Shown here in pieces: positions 1-8,928 of a stretch of 8,928 nucleotides of DNA. The translations under genes were made by a program, and so were the position numbers. Below the pieces are notes generated by a model that was not told where the DNA came from, searched no databases, and worked only from the letters and a program-made list of their open reading frames with translations. The stretch's first letter is position 1; the number at the start of each line of letters is the position of its first letter. The DNA comes from DATBDM01 sp036269915 (GTDB lineage Bacteria; Actinomycetota; Thermoleophilia; Solirubrobacterales; Solirubrobacteraceae): positions 1 through 8,928 of the forward strand of contig DATBDM010000083.1 in assembly GCA_036269915.1 (NCBI GenBank), written 5' to 3'.

Positions 1-1003
1 AGCCGCGCGAGGCCAGCACCACGGTGACCGTGGCGCGGGCGTCCCACTCGAGCGTCGCGCCCTCCAGGCCGCCTGGCACGATCGCGCGCCGGATGAGCTC
101 CAGCAGGTCGGACCTCAGCCGCGGGAGCACGGCCTGGGTCTCGGGATCGCCGAAGCGGACGTTGTACTCGAGCACCTTCGGCCCGTCCGCGGTGAGCATC
201 ACCCCGGCGTACAGGACGCCGCGGAAGGGCGCGCCGCGGCGCGCCATCTCGTCGAGGATGGGCTGGTGCACCTCGGCGCGCACGCGCTCGAGGAACGCGT
301 CGTCGATCTCGGCGACCGGCGAGAACGCGCCCATCCCGCCCGTGTTGGGGCCGGTGTCGCCGTCGCCGATGCGCTTGAAGTCGCGCGCGGGCGCGAGCGG
401 GAGCGCGGTGCGCCCGTCGCAGAGCGCGAGCACCGAGAGCTCGTCGCCCTCGAGGAACTCCTCGACCAGCACCGGCCCGTCGCCGAAGCGCCGCTCGACG
501 AGCATCGCGTCGAGCGCCGCGCGCGCCTCGTGCTCGGTCGCCGCGATGACCACGCCTTTGCCCGCCGCCAGACCGTCAGCCTTCACCACCACCGGGTAGC
601 GCGCGATCGCGGCGAGACCATCCGCCACCGTCTCCACGGTCGCGTGCCGGGCGGTGGGGACGCCGGCCGCCTCCATCACCGCCTTGGCGTGGACCTTGGA
701 GCCCTCGAGCGCGGCGGCCGCGGCCGGCGGGCCGAAGCACGGCACGCCCTCGGCCGCGCACGCGTCGGCGAGCCCGGCCACCAGCGGCGCCTCGGGCCCG
801 ACGACCACGAGGTCCACGCCCGCGTCGCGCGCGGCGCGGGCGAGCGCGGCGGGCTCGTCGCTCGCCACCTCCAGCGGCGCGGCGTCGCGGCGGATGCCGG
901 CGTTGCCCGGCGCGCACAGCACCTCCGGGTTCCGGGGCGAGCGCTGGAGGGCGCGCACGATCGCGTGCTCGCGCCCTCCGGCGCCCACCACCAGGACCCT
1001 CAC
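1..1003 (-). CDS. purD: Phosphoribosylamine--glycine ligase (GAR synthetase), 3' end outside window
   Basis: This enzyme makes glycinamide ribonucleotide from phosphoribosylamine, glycine and ATP, the second step of de novo purine synthesis, in the cytoplasm. Translating the minus strand from GTG at 1003 gives 334 residues before the window edge. The family is usually about 420-430 residues, so roughly the last 90 (C-terminal domain) are missing. Seen in order: N-terminal loop VLVVGAGGREHA (3-14), GPEAPLVAGL (69-78), the ATP-grasp stretch KADGLAAGKGVV (141-152), EEFLEGDELS (181-190), the KRIGDGDTGPNTGGMGA glycine-rich region (210-226), VLYAGVMLT (263-271) and the metal/nucleotide signature EYNVRFGDPE (279-288). 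No expected motif is lost. The GTG start lies inside the stop of the upstream GYD gene (GTGA, 1000-1003), and no clear Shine-Dalgarno precedes it, so translational coupling is likely. The product is near certain; the exact start is very likely, because the VLVVGAGG strand follows at once. Confidence 0.97.
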   Translation of the reverse strand, partial: MRVLVVGAGGREHAIVRALQRSPRNPEVLCAPGNAGIRRDAAPLEVASDEPAALARAARDAGVDLVVVGPEAPLVAGLADACAAEGVPCFGPPAAAAALEGSKVHAKAVMEAAGVPTARHATVETVADGLAAIARYPVVVKADGLAAGKGVVIAATEHEARAALDAMLVERRFGDGPVLVEEFLEGDELSVLALCDGRTALPLAPARDFKRIGDGDTGPNTGGMGAFSPVAEIDDAFLERVRAEVHQPILDEMARRGAPFRGVLYAGVMLTADGPKVLEYNVRFGDPETQAVLPRLRSDLLELIRRAIVPGGLEGATLEWDARATVTVVLASRG

Positions 1004-1281
1004 AGGGAGGCGATGAAGTCGTCGATCGGGATCGCGGTCAGCGTCTCGTAGTGGACCGTCCCGCGCGAGCCGAGCTCGAGCGAGACGCGGCTCATGACCT
1101 TCTCGTCGGGCGCCTCGACGATGTTCACGAAGTCGAAGGCCCCGAGCGTCGCCCACTGCGCCTTCACCGAGGCGCCGAGCTGCTCGACCTCCTTGTTGAC
1201 CTCGCGGATGCGGGCGGGGTTGTTCTTGACGGTCTGCACGCCCTCGGGCGTGAGCGTCGCGAGCATGATGTAGGTCGGCAC
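1000..1281 (-). CDS. GYD-domain protein, small cytoplasmic, function unknown
   Basis: A 93-residue protein with no signal peptide or membrane segment. It resembles the GYD-domain family: it opens with a beta strand (PTYIMLATLTPEG, 2-14), has a helix around 20-36 (PARIREVNKEVEQLG), then WATLGAFDFVNIVEAPD (43-59). Here GAFD occupies the position of the family's GYD tripeptide and the EAPD motif follows. This beta-alpha-beta layout is that of a small ferredoxin-like, probably oligomeric protein. Members are common in actinobacteria and archaea and their biochemical role is not established. It reads GTG at 1281 with a strong AGGAGGA upstream. Its TGA overlaps the purD start by 4 nt, so the pair is probably one transcript. 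PurS was considered because of the size and the purine neighbour, but the sequence reads as GYD. Any role in purine metabolism is inference from context only. Confidence 0.88.
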   Translation of the reverse strand: MPTYIMLATLTPEGVQTVKNNPARIREVNKEVEQLGASVKAQWATLGAFDFVNIVEAPDEKVMSRVSLELGSRGTVHYETLTAIPIDDFIASL

Positions 1282-1376
1282 GGCGCTTCCTCCTGCGCTT
1301 GCGGGTTCCGCGGCTGGGAGCGGTTGTATCCGATCTTTTCGCCCCGATGCGGTGTTCCTACGCTGTCGATGCCGTC
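1282..1376. other. Divergent intergenic region (GYD/purD leftward, secreted pair rightward)
   Basis: This 95-bp region must hold the leftward promoter for the GYD-purD pair and probably the rightward promoter for the secreted proteins. A relatively AT-rich patch lies at about 1323-1340 (TTGTATCC...ATCTTTTC), standing out from the GC-rich surroundings. On the plus strand TACGCT (1359-1364) fits the minimal TANNNT -10 pattern 12 nt before the ATG at 1377, but the hexamer 17 nt further upstream (TTTTCG) is a poor -35. I could not assign a convincing leftward promoter and see no clear operator palindrome. Confidence 0.4.
1288..1294 (-). promoter_or_regulatory. Strong Shine-Dalgarno of the GYD-domain gene
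   Basis: Read on the minus strand this is AGGAGGA, ending 6 nt before the GTG at 1281-1279. It fixes GTG rather than the ATG five codons in (MPTYIM) as the start. It is the clearest ribosome binding site in the window. Confidence 0.8.
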
Positions 1377-2054
1377 ATGACCGTCCGCCGCCTCCGCATC
1401 TGCATCCCCGCCGCCGCCGTCCTCGGCGCCGCCGCGCTCGCCCAACCGGCGCTCGCCGTGCCCGTGCTCGCGAGCGGTCCGAAGGCCTGCTACGTCACCG
1501 TCGACCCCGCCGCACGGGAGCTGATCAAGCTGCGCGCGACAGGTTTCGCGCCCCTCCACGCGGTCGATCTGCTCTACGACGGCGTACGCCAGATCTCGTT
1601 CGACTCCAATACCGCCGGAGTCGTGAAGGTGCGCGAGCAGGCGCCGTACAACGCCAGGGGCGAGCGGCCGCTGACGATCACGCTGCGCGATCACCTGGAT
1701 CCGGCGAGCGCCGTGACGACGACGACGCGGGTGACCGCCCTGCGCGTGAAGCTCCGGCCACAGCGCGCCGCCACCTCCGACGTGATCCGCTTCACGGGGC
1801 GAGGATTCACGCAACACAAGGCGATCTGGGCCCATTACGTCTTCCACGACCGCGTGCGCAGGACCGTGCGCTTCGCGGACGGCCCGTCGAGCGCGTGCGG
1901 CACGTTCTCCGTCCGTCGCCCGCAGATCCCGATCGTGCGGCCACGCGCGGGCGTGTGGAAGCTGCAGGTCGATCAGCAGAAGCGCTGGTCGCCGACCCCC
2001 AAGAGCGTGTTCGTGCCGGTGCCGATCACCGTGCGCCGCATCATCGGCGGTTGA
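1377..2054 (+). CDS. Exported two-domain protein of unknown function, first of a tandem paralogous pair
   Basis: I do not recognise a named function. The product is 225 residues. An Arg-rich n-region (TVRRLR), a hydrophobic core (ICIPAAAVLGAAALA) and an ALA cleavage motif at 25-27 form a convincing Sec signal peptide. The mature part has two similar halves, each with an x-x-x-GF-x(n)-Y pattern: LIKLRATGFAPLHAVDLLYDG (49-69, residues given piecewise) and VIRFTGRGF...HYVF (136-156). They look like two small beta-sandwich domains. Apart from Cys9 in the signal peptide there are only two cysteines, Cys38 and Cys174 (in an ACG motif). No catalytic motif, LPXTG anchor, lipobox or transmembrane helix is seen. 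The frame is open further upstream (ATG at 1347), but ATG at 1377 places a normal signal peptide at the N-terminus. No Shine-Dalgarno precedes it. The gene's TGA abuts the next reading frame, and the downstream gene is its paralogue. Confidence 0.8.
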   Translation: MTVRRLRICIPAAAVLGAAALAQPALAVPVLASGPKACYVTVDPAARELIKLRATGFAPLHAVDLLYDGVRQISFDSNTAGVVKVREQAPYNARGERPLTITLRDHLDPASAVTTTTRVTALRVKLRPQRAATSDVIRFTGRGFTQHKAIWAHYVFHDRVRRTVRFADGPSSACGTFSVRRPQIPIVRPRAGVWKLQVDQQKRWSPTPKSVFVPVPITVRRIIGG

Positions 2055-2083
2055 TGCGCCCGCGACGAGTACGGTTCCGCGCC

Positions 2084-2728
2084 ATGGCTGTCTCCCGTCC
2101 CGCGCTGCTGGGCCTCGCCGGCACGCTCGCCGCCCTCGCCGTCCCGTCGACCGCCTCCGCCGCCGCTGTCGTGGCGGGCCAGAAGTGCGCCCGCTCGGGG
2201 ACGCCCACGTTCAACATGATCACCAGCGGCTGGGCTCCCGGCGCGAGCCTGACGATCCATCTCGGCAGCTTCGGGCGCACGGTCACCGCCGACGGCTCGG
2301 GCGTCTTCTCCACCGCCGGCTCGCCGCTGACCACGCCGGTCCTGGGCCGGCCGGGCGTCAAGACCCTCTCGCTCACCGTGACCGACGGCGTCACCACCGC
2401 CGGGCCCGCGAGGACGAAGGTCGTGCGCCGCGGCGTCCGCGTTCCGGCGCGCGCCAAGCCCGCGCAGACCGTCCGCTACCAGGGCTTCGGCTTCCCGCTG
2501 CACAAGCGCCTGTACCTGCACGTGCGCCGCGGCGGCAAGACCAAGGGCACGTTCCGGATCGGCCGGCCGGGCGGCGCCTGCGGCCTGGTCACGCGCAAGC
2601 TGCGCTACATGCCGCTGCGCCGCTGGAGCACCGGGACCTACGACTACTGGTTCTCGAACACCAGGAAGTTCCGCAAGTCCCGGACGCTCTACGGCTACCG
2701 GATCAGCATCTACCGCAAGTTCGGCTAG
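2084..2728 (+). CDS. Exported two-domain protein of unknown function, second of a tandem paralogous pair
   Basis: 214 residues from ATG 2084, with a signal peptide (MAVSRPALLGLAGTLAALAV, then a cleavage motif ASA at 24-26). It aligns with the preceding protein along its length. GFGFPLHKRLYLHV (134-147) corresponds to GRGFTQHKAIWAHYV, and ACG (165-167), an internal Pro and an Arg-rich C-terminal beta region are shared. The mature protein has exactly two cysteines, Cys35 and Cys166, at positions equivalent to Cys38 and Cys174 of the paralogue, suggesting a conserved disulfide. The C-terminal third is very basic and aromatic (RRWSTGTYDYWF, then many Lys/Arg/Tyr), so it may bind a polyanion or cell-wall polymer; that is inference. 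An alternative start at 2054 overlaps the upstream stop (TGATG) and would add MRPRRVRFRA. I prefer 2084 because the added stretch uses rare codons (CGA CGA GTA) and the signal peptide is then the same length as in the paralogue. No known function. Confidence 0.76.
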   Translation: MAVSRPALLGLAGTLAALAVPSTASAAAVVAGQKCARSGTPTFNMITSGWAPGASLTIHLGSFGRTVTADGSGVFSTAGSPLTTPVLGRPGVKTLSLTVTDGVTTAGPARTKVVRRGVRVPARAKPAQTVRYQGFGFPLHKRLYLHVRRGGKTKGTFRIGRPGGACGLVTRKLRYMPLRRWSTGTYDYWFSNTRKFRKSRTLYGYRISIYRKFG

Positions 2729-2732
2729 CGCC

Positions 2733-5279
<2,547 letters not shown>

Positions 5280-5289
5280 GAACGTGTCC

Positions 5290-5316
5290 AGATCTCAGTC
5301 GGGTTGACTAAGATCT
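5290..5316 (-). promoter_or_regulatory. HAIR-like inverted repeat, candidate HspR operator for clpB
   Basis: On the plus strand the arms are AGATCTCAGTC (5290-5300) and GACTAAGATCT (5306-5316), separated by 5 nt. They pair at 10 of 11 positions (mismatch 5296/5310). The repeat lies 10 nt upstream of the clpB ATG and overlaps the predicted -10 box and transcription start, a position suited to repression. The classical actinobacterial HspR site is CTTGAGT-N7-ACTCAAG. Here, on the minus strand, the core reads CTTAGT-N7-ACTGAG, with the same inner AGT-N7-ACT but different outer bases. Assignment to HspR rests on this partial match plus position beside hspR and before clpB. The inverted repeat itself is directly visible. 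Confidence 0.72.
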
Positions 5317-5341
5317 TAGCTGCGCGGCCGCCGTTCGTCTA
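5313..5341 (-). promoter_or_regulatory. Sigma-70-like promoter of clpB
   Basis: Read on the minus strand: -35 TAGACG (5341-5336, 4/6 to TTGACA), a 17-nt spacer, then -10 TAAGAT (5318-5313, 4/6 to TATAAT). The -35 box begins with the TAG stop codon of hspR. The expected start is near 5306, giving a leader of about 26 nt and placing initiation inside the inverted repeat. This implies that clpB can be transcribed independently of the dnaK transcript, though readthrough from hspR is also possible since no terminator is seen between them. Confidence 0.62.
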
Positions 5342-5800
5342 GCGGCGCTTCACGTGGCGGATCGGGATCAGCGCCGTGCCGGGCGCCTCGTAGCGCACGA
5401 TCTCCGCGCGCACCGACTCGCGGACGGCCTCGAGCCGCTCGACCTCCGCCTCGCGCGCCTCGATCTCGGCCAGCAGCTCGGCGGAGCGGCGCTCCATCGC
5501 GTCGAGCCGCCGCTGGGCGCGCTCGAGCTTGGTCTCGAGCTCGAGCACGCGCTCGACGCCGGCCAGGTTGAGCCCCAGCTCGGTCGTCATCTCCTGGATG
5601 CGGCGCAGCCGCTCGACGTCGGCCTGCGAGTACAGCCGCGTCCCCTTCGGCGAGCGCTTGGGCTCGATCAGCCCGCGCGCCTCGTACATGCGGAGGGTCT
5701 GGGGGTGCATCGCGGCCAGCTCGGCGGCGACCGAGATCATGAAGACCCCCCGGTCGCGCTCCACCTTCGCCGTCACCCGCGTCACCCGCCGCGCCGCCAT
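5339..5800 (-). CDS. hspR: Heat-shock repressor HspR (MerR family)
   Basis: HspR is the DNA-binding repressor of the dnaK operon, clpB and related genes in actinobacteria. In Streptomyces, DnaK acts as its co-repressor, so free DnaK reports folding stress. The 153-residue product has the MerR winged helix-turn-helix at about 18-90. Its HspR-type signature is ISVAAELAAMHPQTLRMYEA (22-41), then RGLIEPKRSPKGTRLYSQAD (42-61) and LGLNLAGVERVLELE (75-89). A Glu/Arg-rich coiled coil (about 90-137) should mediate dimerisation, and a basic tail ends in HVKRR. Metal-sensing cysteines are absent (the protein has no Cys), in line with a heat-shock rather than metal or redox sensor. The ATG (5800-5798) overlaps the dnaJ TGA by one base (TGATG). 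The frame is open upstream through dnaJ, but only the ATG at 5800 gives a protein of normal HspR length. Confidence 0.95.
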   Translation of the reverse strand: MAARRVTRVTAKVERDRGVFMISVAAELAAMHPQTLRMYEARGLIEPKRSPKGTRLYSQADVERLRRIQEMTTELGLNLAGVERVLELETKLERAQRRLDAMERRSAELLAEIEAREAEVERLEAVRESVRAEIVRYEAPGTALIPIRHVKRR

Positions 5801-6927
5801 CAGGCTGCGCTCTCGCTCCGGCGGGCGTCGCGCAGCAGCGCCTCGCGCGGGTTGCCGTTCATGACCTTCGAGAGCTCGTCGACGACCTGGCGCTGCTCGG
5901 CGGTCAGGTCCTTGGGCATCTCGATCACGAATCGATAGTGGATGTCGCCCCGGTCGGACGGGCCCTTGCCGAGGATCCGCGGACCCTCGCCTCGCAGGCG
6001 CTGGACCGTGCCGTGCTTGGTGCCGGGCGCGACCCGCAGGCGCTTGGTGCCGTGCAGCGTCGGGACCTCGACGTCGGCGCCGCCGATCGCCTCGGCGACC
6101 GTGATCGGCACCTCGACCTCGAGATGGTCGCCCTTGCGGGTGAACACCCTCGACTCGCCGACGTGGCAGACGACGTAGAGGTCGCCGGCCGGCCCGCCGC
6201 GCAGGCCCGCCTCGCCCTTGCCGGCCAGGCGGATGCGCGAGCCCTCCTTGACCCCGGGCGGGATGTTGACGCGGTACTTCTTGAGCTCGCGCAGGCGGCC
6301 CTGGCCCTGGCAGGTCGGGCACGGATCCTCGATCACGGTGCCCGATCCGCCGCAGCGGGTGCACGGGCGGGTGATCGAGAACAGCCCCTGGCCCTGGGAC
6401 TCGACGCCGCGGCCCTGGCAGACCGGGCAGACGCTCGGCGAGGTGCCCGGGCGGGCGCCGGTGCCGCGGCAGGTCGGGCACGGGACGTGCGTGGAGACCG
6501 TGACCGGGACCTGCGCGCCCTCGACCGCCTGGTCGAAGGAGAGCGTGATCGCGGTCTCGAGGTCGCGGCCCCGCTCGGCCGCGGGCTTGGTGCGCGTGCC
6601 GCGCGCCTGCCCGCCGCCCTGGTTGAAGATGTTCGAGAGGATGTCCGAGAACGAGCCGAAGTCGCCGGTCTGGCCGGCCGTGCCGCCCCCGAACGGGTTG
6701 GCGCTGCCGAACACGCCACCGCCGCGGTCGTAGCCCTTGCGCTTCTCCGGGTCTCCGAGGACGTCGTAGGCCTCGGAGATCTCCTTGAAGCGGTCCTCGG
6801 CGCCGGGCTCCTTGTTGGTGTCCGGGTGGTACTGGCGCGCGAGCTTGCGGTACGCCTTCTTGATGTCCTCCTGGGACGCCTTGCGGTCGACGCCCAGGGT
6901 CTTGTAGTAGTCGCCGCCGCGCGCCAT
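5800..6927 (-). CDS. dnaJ: Hsp40 co-chaperone DnaJ
   Basis: DnaJ delivers unfolded substrates to DnaK and stimulates its ATPase. The 375-residue protein is a full type I Hsp40. The J domain (about 5-68) has the essential HPD at 34-36. A Gly/Phe-rich linker follows (about 69-106, including GGGVFGSANPFGGG). The zinc domain has four CxxCxGxG repeats: CPTCRGTG (150), CPVCQGRG (167), CTRCGGSG (189) and CPTCQGQG (203), so all eight zinc ligands are present. Two C-terminal beta domains follow, with GDLYVVCHV (248-256) and GGADVEVPTLHG (282-293). ATG at 6927 is supported by AGGAG at 6940-6936, 8 nt upstream, which overlaps the grpE stop codon. It follows grpE by 11 nt and overlaps hspR by one base, so it sits mid-operon. 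Confidence 0.98.
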   Translation of the reverse strand: MARGGDYYKTLGVDRKASQEDIKKAYRKLARQYHPDTNKEPGAEDRFKEISEAYDVLGDPEKRKGYDRGGGVFGSANPFGGGTAGQTGDFGSFSDILSNIFNQGGGQARGTRTKPAAERGRDLETAITLSFDQAVEGAQVPVTVSTHVPCPTCRGTGARPGTSPSVCPVCQGRGVESQGQGLFSITRPCTRCGGSGTVIEDPCPTCQGQGRLRELKKYRVNIPPGVKEGSRIRLAGKGEAGLRGGPAGDLYVVCHVGESRVFTRKGDHLEVEVPITVAEAIGGADVEVPTLHGTKRLRVAPGTKHGTVQRLRGEGPRILGKGPSDRGDIHYRFVIEMPKDLTAEQRQVVDELSKVMNGNPREALLRDARRSESAA

Positions 6928-6935
6928 CTCGCCGG

Positions 6936-6941
6936 CTCCTA
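6936..6941 (-). promoter_or_regulatory. Shine-Dalgarno of dnaJ overlapping the grpE stop codon
   Basis: On the minus strand TAGGAG (6941-6936) contains both the grpE TAG stop and the AGGAG ribosome binding site, 8 nt before the dnaJ ATG. Terminating ribosomes therefore reach the dnaJ initiation site directly, consistent with coupled expression of the chaperone subunits. Confidence 0.72.
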
Positions 6942-7507
6942 CTGAGCGACCACGACGCGGGCGGGCCGCAGGACCACGCCGTTGATGCGGTAGCCCTGCT
7001 GGTAGACCTCGGCCACGGTGCCGGGCTCGACGCCCTCGACCGGGGTCTGCGCCATGGCCTCGTGCTCGTTGGGGTCGAACGCCTCCCCCACCGGCGCGAA
7101 CGCCTCGATGCCGACGCGGCCCAGCGCGGCCTGCAGCTCACCGCTCACCATCGCGAAGCCCTTGACGACGTCCTCGTGGCCCTCGGCCGCCTTGAGCGCG
7201 AGCTCGAGGTGGTCGAGCGCGGGCAGCAGCTCGCGGGCGACCTTGGCGACGCCGCGATCGCCGGCCTGCGCGTTCTCGCGCGCCATGCGCCGGCGGTAGT
7301 TCTCGAAGTCGGCCTGGGTGCGCTGCGCGAGCGCCAGGTACTCGTCGCGCTCGCGCGCCTTGGCCACGAGCTGGTCGAGGTCCTGGGCGACCTCTGTCTC
7401 GGTCTCGGCCGCCGGAGTCTCGTCGGGAGCCTCGGAAGCCTCCGCGCCCTCGAGCGCGGAGGTCTCCTCGGTCTCGACCTCGGGCTGCTTGGTCCGGGTC
7501 TCGTCGC

Positions 7508-7511
<4 letters not shown>
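6939..7511 (-). CDS. grpE: Nucleotide exchange factor GrpE
   Basis: GrpE releases ADP from DnaK and resets the chaperone cycle; it acts as a dimer and in some bacteria as a thermosensor. The product has 190 residues. A low-complexity acidic N-terminus (1-44, rich in Glu, Ala, Thr) is followed by a helical dimerisation region (about 44-110) with ADFENYRRRMARE (67-79) and ELLPALDHLELAL (94-106). The C-terminal beta domain carries the GrpE signatures FDPNEHEAM (145-153) and GYRINGVVLRPARVVV (173-188). GTG at 7511-7509 overlaps the dnaK TGA by 4 nt (GTGA), indicating translational coupling. The acidic extension is normal for actinobacterial GrpE. Confidence 0.97.

Positions 7512-8928
<1,417 letters not shown>

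Noticed and set aside
266..1051. Plus-strand open frames opposite purD (24-599, 266-1051, 654-1016)
   Set aside because: purD on the minus strand carries all family motifs. The plus-strand translations are Arg/Ala/Ser-rich with no recognisable domain.
1000..1281. The small gene before purD as PurS (FGAM synthase subunit)
   Set aside because: The length is near PurS, but the WATLGAFDFVNIVEAPD segment matches the GYD family and no purL or purQ is adjacent in the window.
1299..1376. Longer N-terminus for the first secreted protein (starts at 1299 or 1347)
   Set aside because: It would put 10-26 residues in front of a well-formed signal peptide and run into the promoter region. No ribosome binding site supports it.
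1164..1847. Minus-strand open frame across the intergenic region and the first secreted gene
   Set aside because: It overlaps the GYD gene in another frame, has Arg/Gly-rich low-complexity translation, and opposes a gene with a clear signal peptide and a paralogue.
5938..6945. 335-codon plus-strand open frame opposite dnaJ
   Set aside because: It is a composition-driven shadow; dnaJ shows the HPD motif and four zinc repeats on the minus strand.
5339..7141. 600-codon open frame that would fuse a long N-terminal extension to HspR
   Set aside because: The part before 5800 is dnaJ and grpE read in the wrong frame (Arg/Pro/Ala-rich). HspR proteins are about 150 residues and the ATG at 5800 is coupled to the dnaJ stop, so there is no real fusion.

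Overview
The window is very GC-rich (about 70% by eye), with G/C-ending codons, GTG starts and stop/start overlaps. The gene set and the dnaK-grpE-dnaJ-hspR order point to an actinobacterium. The two secreted proteins and the HspR and GYD sequences look most like Thermoleophilia (Solirubrobacter/Conexibacter relatives); that placement is from memory of the families, not from a search.

Layout, left to right. (1) 1-1281, minus strand: a small GYD-domain protein gene followed, with a 4-nt GTGA overlap, by purD (glycinamide ribonucleotide synthetase), whose 3' end is outside the window. (2) 1282-1376: a short divergent intergenic region. (3) 1377-2728, plus strand: two tandem, clearly paralogous genes for exported two-domain proteins of unknown function. 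(4) 2733-8928, minus strand: a chaperone locus read from right to left as dnaK (5' end outside the window), grpE, dnaJ, hspR, clpB. The secreted pair and clpB converge with only 4 bp between their stop codons.

The chaperone genes form one functional unit. DnaK, DnaJ and GrpE are the Hsp70 machine, ClpB is the partner disaggregase, and HspR is the MerR-type repressor that in actinobacteria controls these genes, with DnaK as co-repressor. dnaK/grpE and dnaJ/hspR overlap and grpE/dnaJ are 11 nt apart, so these four are probably one transcript. The only real gap is the 59 bp between hspR and clpB. It holds a promoter-like pair (TAGACG, 17 nt, TAAGAT), with an imperfect 11-bp inverted repeat over the -10 box and transcription start. 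The repeat resembles but does not match the classical HAIR operator (CTTGAGT-N7-ACTCAAG), and is the best candidate for an HspR-controlled internal clpB promoter.

I see no mobile element, CRISPR array, tRNA, rRNA or phage gene. This is mostly housekeeping sequence. The points worth a second look are the variant operator, the duplicated secreted proteins, the GYD-purD coupling and a shortened loop in ClpB. No stretch over 300 bases lacks a gene.
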